Assembly: GCA_035551475.1 (NCBI GenBank)
Contig: DASZMX010000111.1
Span: forward strand, 1 to 19,569
DNA length: 19,569 nt
Reading direction: 5' to 3'
Source of the DNA: DASZMX01 sp035551475
GTDB lineage: Bacteria > Verrucomicrobiota > Verrucomicrobiia > Limisphaerales > Palsa-1400
The notes below the pieces were generated by a model. It saw only the letters and a list, made by a program, of their open reading frames with translations. It made no database searches and was not told the DNA's origin. Shown piece by piece: positions 1 through 7,676 of this stretch (position 1 is the first letter of the stretch; each line of letters starts with the position of its first letter). The position numbers and the translations under genes are program-made.

Positions 1-58
1 CCTCGTTGTCCTCCACCAATAGGATGGGCTGCGTGTTGAAGGGGGTGAGTTTGGGCAT
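1..58 (-). CDS. Response regulator, receiver domain (5' fragment)
   Basis: Only the first 19 codons lie in the window; the gene continues past base 1. The peptide begins MPKLTPFNTQPILLVEDNE. A hydrophobic beta strand ending in an acidic pair (VEDNE) is the classic start of a CheY-like receiver domain, where the acidic residues bind Mg2+ near the phospho-acceptor aspartate. The ATG lies 12 bases beyond the stop of the upstream hybrid histidine kinase on the same strand, so the two are almost certainly one transcript and probably a cognate kinase-regulator pair. No clear Shine-Dalgarno sequence precedes it, so translation may be coupled to the kinase. Small stand-alone receivers of this start type commonly follow phytochrome-like kinases (family knowledge). 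Whether an output domain follows cannot be seen. Confidence 0.75.
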   Translation of the reverse strand, partial: MPKLTPFNTQPILLVEDNE

Positions 59-70
59 GATGTTTGGCGT

Positions 71-3000
71 TCAAGCGGCCGGCAGTTCGATCCAAAAACG
101 GCTTCCGTCGCCGGGCGCCGATTCCACACCCGTGCGTCCGCCCATGCGTTCAATGCCCTTGCGCACGATGGCCAGGCCAATGCCCGTGCCGCTAAATTCA
201 GTGGGGCGGAGCCGTTCGAACATCTGAAAAATCCGTTCGTGAAATTCCGGCGCAATGCCAATGCCATTATCCTCGACCCAAAGGCGAACGAGAAGGCCAT
301 GCCTGGTCGCGCGCAGGCGGATGACTGGTTTGACTTTGGGCCGCACAAATTTAAGCGCATTGCTCAATAAATTAGCCAGCGTCTGGCCCAACGTCGCCTC
401 TTCGCCGCGCACCGGGGGCAGATCGCCCGCGATTTCGACGCGCGCCCCGGATTCGCGCAGCAGGCGCTCATTTTGACTGATGGCGGCGGCCCAGGCGTCG
501 GCCACGTTGACGGTCGCGAGCTTGATTTGAGATTGCGAAATTTGCCCGAACGCGAGCAAGTCGAGGACAAGCTTGTCCATCGCCTCGGCGAGGGAGGAAA
601 TTTTCTGCGCGTGTTGCCGCCCGGCGGCGTCCAAGGCCTTGGCGTAATCCTCCAGCAATATGCTCGAGAACGCCTGCATGGAGCGCAAGGGCGCGCGCAA
701 ATCGTGCGCGATGGAATAAACCAAAGATTCCAATTGCGCGTTGACGTCCAGCAATTCGGCGGTGCGCGCGTGCACTTGTTTCTCCAGCTCCGTGTTCAAT
801 TGCCCGAGCTGTTTCTGGGCCTCGCGCAGGGCGAGATCCGTCCGCTTTTTTTCGGTGATGTCCCGCGAAATATTGGACGCGCCGATGATCGAGCCGTCCG
901 GCCCTTTGACCGGCGAAATGGTCACATCCACGTCCACCAGGCTGCCGTCCTTGCGGCGCCGCCTTGTTTCAAAAGATTCCACCTGTCCACCTTTGCGAAT
1001 GCGCGCCATGATCCGCACTTCTTCGTCGTACAGCTCCGGCGGCAGCAGGAGGAGCATGGACTGGCCAATCGCTTCTTCCGGCCTGTAGCCATAAATCCGT
1101 TCCGCGCCCTTGTTCCAACTGGTAATCAGCCCGTTCAAATCCTTGCTGATGATGCCGTCCACGCAATATTCGATAATCGCCGCCAATTGCGCATGCTCGC
1201 CGGCCGCGCGTTTGAGGTCGGTGATATCAATGAAGGTGACGACCGCGCCCTGCACCGCGTGGTCCACCCCGAAATACGGGTTGACGCGCACGATGAACCA
1301 TTTGCGCCCGTGCTCCACCGCGACCTGTCTTTCGGCATGGAGTTGCGTGCGCATGACTTCATGGATCAGGGAATCCCACTCCGCACCGTTGGAAAAACGC
1401 CGCGCCGTTTCCGGAAGGTCGCGGCCCAGGTCGCGCTCGGTGATGGGGAAAATCTCGGACAGCGCGGGGGTGAAACGCTTGATGCGCAGCCGCCGGTCCA
1501 CGAACACCGCAGGCACGCGGGCGCTCTGGAAAAAATTCGACAAATCGCTGTTCGCGGCGTCCAGCTCATCATTCTTGCGCTGCAACTCATCGTTGGCGGA
1601 AAGGACTTCCTCCTTGGAGGTTTGCATTTCCTCGTTGGTGGATTGGAGCTCTTCGTTCATGGAGAGCAGCTCCTCGTTCGCCGATTTCAAATCCTCGTTG
1701 GAGCTTTCCAACTCCTCGATGGTCGTCTGCAAATCCTCCCGGGTGGAGCGCAGTTCATGCTCCAACTGTTGCACCATCGGACCGTGACCTTCCGCGGGGC
1801 GCAGGCGCGGGGCGGCGCCGCCCTTCATGGGAGTCAATTCCTGAAACAGCACGATGAAGCAATCGCTGTCTTTGCCGAGCTCCGTGAGCGGCCGCACCAC
1901 CAAATTAAAGTGGATGGTTTCACGCCCATGCTTGATGCTGAGATGGGGCCGGATGACTTCCTCGCGATTGGCAGTGGCCAAATGAAAGGCGGACCGTAAT
2001 TCCGCGCGCAAAGGTTTTCGCGCCATGCTCACCAGCTTGTTGCTGGGCGCGCCCGCCGGCGGCTCCAAAAACGCGCCGGTGGGGCCGGAGAAATAAATCA
2101 CTTCCCCGAGCGGATCGACAATGACGCTGGCCGGCGCGTATTCCTCCAGAATGACGCGCTCGATGGTGCGCACCTGGTTGTGGCCGCGCGGCGCCGCGGC
2201 TTGCGGCAGCGGCAGGAAATGTTTGGCCCCGCGCTCGCCATCCATCGGGGGCAGATAAAGGCTGGAGTGCAGCACGCTGGGCTTGCGCTGGTAGAGCCGG
2301 TGCCGCTTGTCCACCGCGCGAAATAATTCGCTGCGGCTGGCCACGTTTTCGGACGGGCCGAGAAAAAGAAAACCCGACGACACCAGGGCATAGTGAAAGA
2401 GCGCCAGCACACGCTTCTGCAAATCCAGCTCCAGATAGATGAGGAGGTTGCGGCACGAGATCAAATCCAGCCGGGAAAATGGCGGGTCCTTAATTAAATT
2501 GTGCGGGGAGAAAACGCACATCTTGCGAATTTCGTCCTTTACTTCGTATTCCGCGCCGTCCGCGATGAAGTAGGCAGCCAGGCGTTGCGGCGAGACATAT
2601 TCCTCGATGGATTTGGGATAACGCGCGCGCCGCGCGCAGGCGAGCGCCTCTGTGTCCAGATCGGTGGCAAACACATGGGCGTGCAGCGGCTTGCCGGTGC
2701 GGGCGCAATATTCGGCGATGAGAATGGCAATGGAATAAGCTTCTTCGCCGGAGGCGCATCCCGGAACCCATGCCCGCACGGTGGATTCGGCCGGTTTTCC
2801 CTGGAGAATTTCATTCAGCGCTTTTTCCTCCAGAACTTTGAAAGACGATGGATCGCGAAAAAATTGCGTCACGCCAATGAGCAGATCCTTGAACAACGCG
2901 TCCACTTCCTTGGGCTCATGCCGCAGCACGCGGATGTAGGAGCCAACCGAATCGAGAAAGCGCATTTGGATGCGGCGCTGTATGCGGCGGATCAGCGTGC

Positions 3001-3742
3001 TTTGTTTATAACGGCTGAAGTCGTGGCTGGTTTGCCGGCGCAAAATCGGGAACACATTTTTCAGGTGGCGCGGCGCCTCTCTCTGAATGCGCTCCAGCGC
3101 GCGCTGCTGCAAGAGGCGGTTCAAATGCTGAACATATTCCACGATTTTTTCCGACATCTGCTCCGCCGGCAAAATGAAATCCACCACGCCGGCGGTAATC
3201 GCGCTGCGGGGCATGCCTTCGTGCCGGGCGGTTTCCGGCGCCTCCGCCAAAGTCAAACCGCCCGCTTCGCGAATCGCCTTGAGCCCCAGCGTGCCGTCGC
3301 CATCCATGCCGGAGAGCACAATTCCCATCATCCGCGAGTCCAGGGCTTGCGCCAAATCGCGGAACAAGCGGTCGATCGGCATGCGATTGGATTCCCGGTC
3401 CGATTGTTTTGTCACCGCAAACGCGCCGTCGCTCAGCGTCAGCTTCGAATTCGGCGGCAGCACATAAATTTTATTCGACTCCGCGCGCAAACCGTCCTCC
3501 ACCTTGATGATGGGCATCGCCGTGTTTTTCGTCAGCAGCTTGGGCATGAGCGTGACGTGATTGGGATCGGCGTGCTGAATGAGAATGAAGGAGGCGCCGG
3601 TGTCGCCCGGCATTTTATCGAAGAATTTCTGAAACGATTCCAAGCCGCCCGCCGAAGCGCCCAAGGCCACCACGGGACATTCGTCCGTGGCGGAGCAGAG
3701 AGAGGGCTTCGCGCGTGGGGACGTCTTGGGTCGGGGCTTCAT
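71..3742 (-). CDS. CheB-CheR-PAS-PAS hybrid sensor histidine kinase
   Basis: A 1223-residue signalling protein from the chosen ATG at 3742. Domains in order: CheB methylesterase without its own receiver (about 22-210; GASAGG at 28-33 with nucleophile Ser30, then a QHAD histidine motif and a GMDGDGT aspartate motif); CheR methyltransferase (about 225-490; SAM-site motif VPGCASGEEAYS near 320); a Glu/Asn-rich coiled coil (about 660-735); two PAS domains (about 735-850 and 850-965, the second with NKGAERIYGY); HisKA with H-box AHDLRAPL near 1015; and HATPase_c (about 1110-1223) with N-box NLLSNALKF, DNGIGI and GTGIGLAIV. All catalytic motifs of the three enzyme modules look intact. It probably autophosphorylates and signals to the adjacent receiver protein. 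A longer start at 3838 adds 32 residues with no CheB similarity. The mapped promoter would allow it, so the start is not settled. No transmembrane segment is obvious, so it is probably cytoplasmic. Confidence 0.93.
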   Translation of the reverse strand: MKPRPKTSPRAKPSLCSATDECPVVALGASAGGLESFQKFFDKMPGDTGASFILIQHADPNHVTLMPKLLTKNTAMPIIKVEDGLRAESNKIYVLPPNSKLTLSDGAFAVTKQSDRESNRMPIDRLFRDLAQALDSRMMGIVLSGMDGDGTLGLKAIREAGGLTLAEAPETARHEGMPRSAITAGVVDFILPAEQMSEKIVEYVQHLNRLLQQRALERIQREAPRHLKNVFPILRRQTSHDFSRYKQSTLIRRIQRRIQMRFLDSVGSYIRVLRHEPKEVDALFKDLLIGVTQFFRDPSSFKVLEEKALNEILQGKPAESTVRAWVPGCASGEEAYSIAILIAEYCARTGKPLHAHVFATDLDTEALACARRARYPKSIEEYVSPQRLAAYFIADGAEYEVKDEIRKMCVFSPHNLIKDPPFSRLDLISCRNLLIYLELDLQKRVLALFHYALVSSGFLFLGPSENVASRSELFRAVDKRHRLYQRKPSVLHSSLYLPPMDGERGAKHFLPLPQAAAPRGHNQVRTIERVILEEYAPASVIVDPLGEVIYFSGPTGAFLEPPAGAPSNKLVSMARKPLRAELRSAFHLATANREEVIRPHLSIKHGRETIHFNLVVRPLTELGKDSDCFIVLFQELTPMKGGAAPRLRPAEGHGPMVQQLEHELRSTREDLQTTIEELESSNEDLKSANEELLSMNEELQSTNEEMQTSKEEVLSANDELQRKNDELDAANSDLSNFFQSARVPAVFVDRRLRIKRFTPALSEIFPITERDLGRDLPETARRFSNGAEWDSLIHEVMRTQLHAERQVAVEHGRKWFIVRVNPYFGVDHAVQGAVVTFIDITDLKRAAGEHAQLAAIIEYCVDGIISKDLNGLITSWNKGAERIYGYRPEEAIGQSMLLLLPPELYDEEVRIMARIRKGGQVESFETRRRRKDGSLVDVDVTISPVKGPDGSIIGASNISRDITEKKRTDLALREAQKQLGQLNTELEKQVHARTAELLDVNAQLESLVYSIAHDLRAPLRSMQAFSSILLEDYAKALDAAGRQHAQKISSLAEAMDKLVLDLLAFGQISQSQIKLATVNVADAWAAAISQNERLLRESGARVEIAGDLPPVRGEEATLGQTLANLLSNALKFVRPKVKPVIRLRATRHGLLVRLWVEDNGIGIAPEFHERIFQMFERLRPTEFSGTGIGLAIVRKGIERMGGRTGVESAPGDGSRFWIELPAA

Positions 3743-3815
3743 TAAGCTGGGGAAATTTTTCCGTGTTTCATAAGGCCAATGCAATGAACATTTTCTGAAA
3801 TCATGGCAGGGAAAC

Positions 3816-3833
3816 CCTGAGGTTTTTCTCAGG
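3816..3833. repeat. Inverted repeat CCTGAG-N6-CTCAGG in kinase leader
   Basis: A perfect 6-bp inverted repeat (3816-3821 and 3828-3833) with a 6-base loop. It extends to an 8-bp stem if one extra C in the left arm is bulged. It lies between the two candidate kinase starts (3838 and 3742), in the transcribed leader predicted from the promoter at 3868-3896. It could be an RNA hairpin affecting kinase translation or a protein-binding site. There is no U-run, so it is not a terminator. Function is unknown. Confidence 0.4.
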
Positions 3834-3842
3834 TTCATGTGT

Positions 3843-3867
3843 CATATCTTCATATCACGATATATTG
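3843..3867 (+). promoter_or_regulatory. Candidate metH operator: ATATC/GATAT half-sites
   Basis: Three copies of the same 5-mer sit within 20 bases: ATATC at 3844-3848, ATATC at 3852-3856 and its complement GATAT at 3859-3863. The second and third form an inverted repeat with a 2-base spacer. The first and third form one with a 10-base spacer. The first two are direct repeats (CATATC, 2 bases, CATATC). The cluster is 48 bases upstream of the metH ATG and immediately downstream of the kinase -10 box, so a bound protein could affect both divergent genes. ArsR-type regulators of methionine/S-adenosylhomocysteine genes (SahR group) are known to use ATATC-like arms, which makes that type of regulator a reasonable guess. 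I cannot match it to a defined motif from the sequence alone. Confidence 0.35.
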
Positions 3868-3896
3868 ATTTTAGAGTTGCGCCAGAGGATTGTCCA
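3868..3896 (-). promoter_or_regulatory. Sigma-70-type promoter for the hybrid kinase
   Basis: Read on the minus strand, TGGACA (3896-3891; 5 of 6 to TTGACA) is followed by a 17-base spacer and TAAAAT (3873-3868; 5 of 6 to TATAAT). The predicted transcript start is near 3861, which leaves about 23 bases before the ATG at 3838 or about 120 before the ATG at 3742. The -35 box overlaps a small hairpin AGGAT-TGTCC-ATCCT (3886-3900) that on the plus strand lies in the metH leader. Confidence 0.55.
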
Positions 3897-3911
3897 TCCT
3901 ACGCTGGCGGC

Positions 3912-6900
3912 ATGTCGGATTTTGCGAAGGTTCCTGATGGGTCGGACGCGCTGCAATGCCTTTTGCGCGAGCGCATTGTCATACTTGATGGCGCGATGGG
4001 CACGATGATCCAGACTCACAAGCTGGACGAAGCCGCCTATCGCGGGGAACGCTTTAAAGATTGGAAGCGCGATGTCAAAGGAAACAATGACCTCCTCAAT
4101 TTGACGCAGCCGCACATCATTCAGGGAATTCATCGGCAATACTTTGACGCCGGCGCGGACATCGTCGAAACCAACACCTTCAACAGCACCACGACTTCGT
4201 TGGCGGATTACGGCATGGAAGAGCTGGCTGCGGAGTTGAATCTCGCCGGCGCCCGCAATGCCCGCGCCGCCGCGGAGGCCGTGATGGCGGACGAACCGGG
4301 GCGGATTTGTTTTGTGGCGGGGGCCATTGGGCCGACCAGCAAGACGGCGTCGATCTCCGGTGATGTCAACAATCCCGCGGCCCGTGGCGTGACCTATGAT
4401 CAGTTGGTGGCGGCCTACGCGCAGCAGGCCCGCGCCTTGCTGCAGGGCGGCGTCGATGTGCTTTTGATCGAGACGGTTTTTGACTCGCTGAATTCCAAAG
4501 CGGCATTGTTTGCGGTGGCAAAAGTGTTCGATGAAATCGGTTTTCGCCGCCCCGTAATGTTGTCATTCACGATCACGGATTTAAGCGGACGCACGCTTTC
4601 CGGTCAGACGGTGGAGGCGTATTTGAATTCGGTGTCGCATTTTCCGTTGTTGAGCATTGGCATCAACTGCGCGCTGGGGCCCAAGGAGATGCGGCCCTTC
4701 ATCGCCGAGCTTTCCAGCATCGCGCCGATGTATGTCAGCGCCTATCCCAATGCCGGGTTGCCCAATCCCATGCTGCCCACGGGATTTCCTGAAACGCCGG
4801 AGACGCTCGCGCCGCAATTGGCGGATTGGGCCAAGTCCGGCTGGCTCAACATTGTCGGCGGTTGCTGCGGCACCACACCCGGGCATATTGCGGTGATTGC
4901 GCAGGCCGCCAAAAAATTCGCGCCCCGGAAAATTCCGGCGACGCCGCGGCTTTTGCGCCTGAGCGGGCTGGAAGCATTGACCGTCCGGCCCGACGCCAAT
5001 TTCATCAACGTGGGCGAGCGCACGAACGTCACCGGCTCGCCGAAATTCGCCAAGCTCATCCTGGGCGGCAAATTTGACGAGGCCCTCATCGTGGCGCGGC
5101 AGCAGGTCGAAAACGGCGCCCAGATCATCGATGTCAACATGGACGAAGGTATGCTGGACGGCGCGCAGTCCATGACGCATTTTCTCAACCTCATCGCGTC
5201 CGAGCCGGACATCGCGCGCGTGCCGGTGATGATTGACAGCTCCAAATGGTCGGTGATCGAAGCCGGGCTCAAATGCGTGCAAGGCAAACCGGTCGTCAAT
5301 TCCATCAGCCTGAAGGAGGGCGAAGCCAAATTTGTGGAGCAGGCGAAGCTGGTGCGGCGTTATGGCGCCGCCGTGGTGGTCATGGCATTTGATGAACGCG
5401 GGCAGGCCGACAACCTGGCGCGCCGCCAGGAAATTTGCGCGCGCGCCTACAAAATTTTGACCGAGCAAGTTGGATTCCCGCCGGAGGACATTATTTTCGA
5501 TCCGAACGTCCTCACCGTCGCCACCGGCATTGAGGAGCATAATAATTATGCGGTCGATTTCATCGAGGCCACCCGCTGGATCAAGCAAAACCTCCCCGGC
5601 GCGCACGTCAGCGGCGGCATCAGCAATATTTCCTTTTCGTTTCGCGGCAACAATCTCGTGCGCGAGGCGATGCATACCGCCTTTCTTTATCATGCAATCA
5701 AGGCCGGCCTGGACATGGGCATTGTCAACGCCGGCATGCTGGGCATTTACGCGGACATCCCGGCGGACTTGCGGGAACTCGTCGAGGACGTGCTGCTCAA
5801 CCGCCGGCCCGACGCCACGGAGCGGCTGGTGAGGTTCGCCGATTCCGTCAAGCAGAAGGACAAGGTGGAAGTGGTCGAGGACGCCTGGCGCCAGGAAACC
5901 GTCGAGCGCCGCCTGGAGCACGCGCTTGTCAAAGGCATCGTTGACTTCATTGAAGCTGACACCGAGGAAGCCCGCCAGAAATACGCGCGGCCTCTGCAAG
6001 TGATCGAAGGTCCGCTGATGGCGGGCATGAGCGTGGTGGGCGATCTCTTTGGATCCGGGAAAATGTTCCTGCCGCAGGTCGTCAAGAGCGCCCGCGTCAT
6101 GAAGAAATCAGTTGCCTATTTGCTGCCGTTCATGGAACGCGAGAAGGCGGCGGGCGGAGCCCAGCGCGCCCAGGGAAAAATCCTGCTCGCCACCGTCAAG
6201 GGCGATGTCCATGACATCGGCAAAAACATCGTCGGCGTGGTTCTCGGCTGCAACAATTACGAGATTATCGACCTGGGCGTCATGACGCCGTGCGAAAAAA
6301 TTCTGCAAACCGCGCGCGACGAAAAAGTGGACATCATCGGCTTGAGCGGATTGATTACGCCGTCGCTCGATGAAATGGCGCACGTCGCCGCCGAAATGCA
6401 GCGGGAAGGTTTCACCGTGCCTTTGCTCATTGGCGGGGCGACCACCAGCCGCGCGCACACCTCGGTCAAAATTGCGCCCCATTATAACGATTCCGTGGTC
6501 CATGTGCTCGATGCTTCCCGCGCCGTGGGCGTGGTGGGCCAACTGATTAATCCTGAGCTGCGGGTGACGTTCGCCGCGCAGAATCGCGCCGAACAAGAGA
6601 AAGTCCGGCAGCAGCACGCGGGCCCCGCCGCCAAACTGGTCCCGCTGCCCGAAGCCCGGCGCCGGCGTCCGGCTTTGGAATATGCCGATTTGCCGCAACC
6701 TGTTTTCACCGGCCCGCGCGCCCTCGAGGTTCCGCTGGATGAGTTGGTTCCTTTTATTGACTGGTCGCCGTTTTTCCACACTTGGGAAATGCGCGGGCGT
6801 TATCCCGGCATTTTTGAGCACGCCACTTATGGCGAGCCGGCGCGCAAATTGTTCGCCGAGGCGCAAGCCCTGCTGGCCGAAATTGTCAAAAATAAATCCC

Positions 6901-7595
6901 TCACGGCCCGCGGTGTGTATGGTTTTTTCCCGGCCAATGCGGCGGGCGACGACGTCCAGCTTTTTGCCGATGCCGCGCGCCGCCAGCCGTTGGCGAAGTT
7001 CCATTTCCTGCGCCAGCAAATCGTCAAGCCCGACGGCCAGCCCAACTTTTGCCTGGCGGATTTCATTGCGCCCACGGGAGCGGATTATATCGGCGCCTTT
7101 GCCGTCACAACTGGCCTGGGCGCCGATGCGCTGGTCAAGAAATACAAGGACGACCACGACGATTACAACGCCATCATGACCGAAGCGCTCGCCGATCGTT
7201 TGGCCGAGGCGTTTGCGGAATATCTCCATCGCCGCGCGCGCCTGGAATGGGGTTACGGCGCCGGCGAGAATCTGACGGTCAACCAGCTTATCGATGAGGA
7301 ATATCGCGGCATCCGCCCCGCCGCCGGTTATCCCGCCTCGCCCGACCACACGGAGAAATGGACGCTGTGGAACTTGCTCGACGTCGAAAAACAAGCCGGC
7401 ATCAAGCTCACCGAAAGCTGCGCGATGTGGCCGGGCAGCAGCGTGAGTGGCCTGTATTTCGCGCATCCGCAATCGAAATATTTCGCCGTTGGCAAACTCG
7501 ACCGCGATCAGATCCTCGATTATCAGGGGCGCAAATCCATGCCGCTCCCGGAAGTCGAGAAATGGCTCGGGCCGTATTTGAATTATAAAACGTAG
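3912..7595 (+). CDS. metH: Cobalamin-dependent methionine synthase MetH
   Basis: A 1227-residue protein, the usual MetH length. It transfers the methyl group of 5-methyltetrahydrofolate to homocysteine through methylcobalamin, giving methionine and THF in the cytoplasm. All four modules are present: the homocysteine module (about 15-340) with zinc ligands Cys253 (GINCALG) and Cys318/Cys319 (GGCCGTT); the pterin-binding module from about 360 (FINVGERTNVTGS); the B12 cap and Rossmann module with DVHDIGKN, whose His767 is the lower cobalt ligand; and the C-terminal SAM-dependent reactivation domain (about 900-1227) with the SAM motif RPAAGYP and the EYLHRRARLEWGYG stretch. The ATG at 3912 was chosen over an in-frame ATG at 3837 because the extra 25 residues are unlike MetH and would cover the AT-rich regulatory region. 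A small hairpin at 3886-3900 includes an AGGA that could act in ribosome binding. No cobalamin riboswitch was found. Confidence 0.97.
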   Translation: MSDFAKVPDGSDALQCLLRERIVILDGAMGTMIQTHKLDEAAYRGERFKDWKRDVKGNNDLLNLTQPHIIQGIHRQYFDAGADIVETNTFNSTTTSLADYGMEELAAELNLAGARNARAAAEAVMADEPGRICFVAGAIGPTSKTASISGDVNNPAARGVTYDQLVAAYAQQARALLQGGVDVLLIETVFDSLNSKAALFAVAKVFDEIGFRRPVMLSFTITDLSGRTLSGQTVEAYLNSVSHFPLLSIGINCALGPKEMRPFIAELSSIAPMYVSAYPNAGLPNPMLPTGFPETPETLAPQLADWAKSGWLNIVGGCCGTTPGHIAVIAQAAKKFAPRKIPATPRLLRLSGLEALTVRPDANFINVGERTNVTGSPKFAKLILGGKFDEALIVARQQVENGAQIIDVNMDEGMLDGAQSMTHFLNLIASEPDIARVPVMIDSSKWSVIEAGLKCVQGKPVVNSISLKEGEAKFVEQAKLVRRYGAAVVVMAFDERGQADNLARRQEICARAYKILTEQVGFPPEDIIFDPNVLTVATGIEEHNNYAVDFIEATRWIKQNLPGAHVSGGISNISFSFRGNNLVREAMHTAFLYHAIKAGLDMGIVNAGMLGIYADIPADLRELVEDVLLNRRPDATERLVRFADSVKQKDKVEVVEDAWRQETVERRLEHALVKGIVDFIEADTEEARQKYARPLQVIEGPLMAGMSVVGDLFGSGKMFLPQVVKSARVMKKSVAYLLPFMEREKAAGGAQRAQGKILLATVKGDVHDIGKNIVGVVLGCNNYEIIDLGVMTPCEKILQTARDEKVDIIGLSGLITPSLDEMAHVAAEMQREGFTVPLLIGGATTSRAHTSVKIAPHYNDSVVHVLDASRAVGVVGQLINPELRVTFAAQNRAEQEKVRQQHAGPAAKLVPLPEARRRRPALEYADLPQPVFTGPRALEVPLDELVPFIDWSPFFHTWEMRGRYPGIFEHATYGEPARKLFAEAQALLAEIVKNKSLTARGVYGFFPANAAGDDVQLFADAARRQPLAKFHFLRQQIVKPDGQPNFCLADFIAPTGADYIGAFAVTTGLGADALVKKYKDDHDDYNAIMTEALADRLAEAFAEYLHRRARLEWGYGAGENLTVNQLIDEEYRGIRPAAGYPASPDHTEKWTLWNLLDVEKQAGIKLTESCAMWPGSSVSGLYFAHPQSKYFAVGKLDRDQILDYQGRKSMPLPEVEKWLGPYLNYKT

Positions 7596-7676
7596 CGGCT
7601 ATTTTCCGACGCCGCGCGGCATTTGAATTCCTGCTTGCGGTGGAGCGTCTGTTCATGGCTTGCTGGAGATAGTTTC

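Noticed and set aside
1560..1760. Repetitive CTCCTCGTT/CTCGTTGG-like DNA
   Set aside because: It encodes the Glu/Asn-rich coiled coil of the kinase (EELxSxNEEL pattern). It is coding repetition, not a tandem DNA repeat or CRISPR.
473..3745. Long plus-strand open frames (473-1999, 2501-3745) opposite the hybrid kinase
   Set aside because: They are antisense to a gene with clear CheB, CheR, PAS and kinase motifs, have no recognisable domains and unusual composition (His/Arg/Gln-rich), and arise from GC-rich third positions.
3743..3911. Cobalamin or SAM riboswitch upstream of metH
   Set aside because: Only 169 bases separate the divergent starts, much of it AT-rich with operator-like half-sites. 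I see no B12-box-like sequence or SAM-riboswitch junction pattern.
3837..3911. N-terminal extension of MetH from the ATG at 3837
   Set aside because: The 25 extra residues are not MetH-like, and the region looks regulatory. Starting at 3912 gives the usual length of 1227.
4581..7472. Long minus-strand open frames (4581-5999 and 6108-7472) opposite metH
   Set aside because: They are shadows of metH: no domain content, and metH is intact with all catalytic residues.
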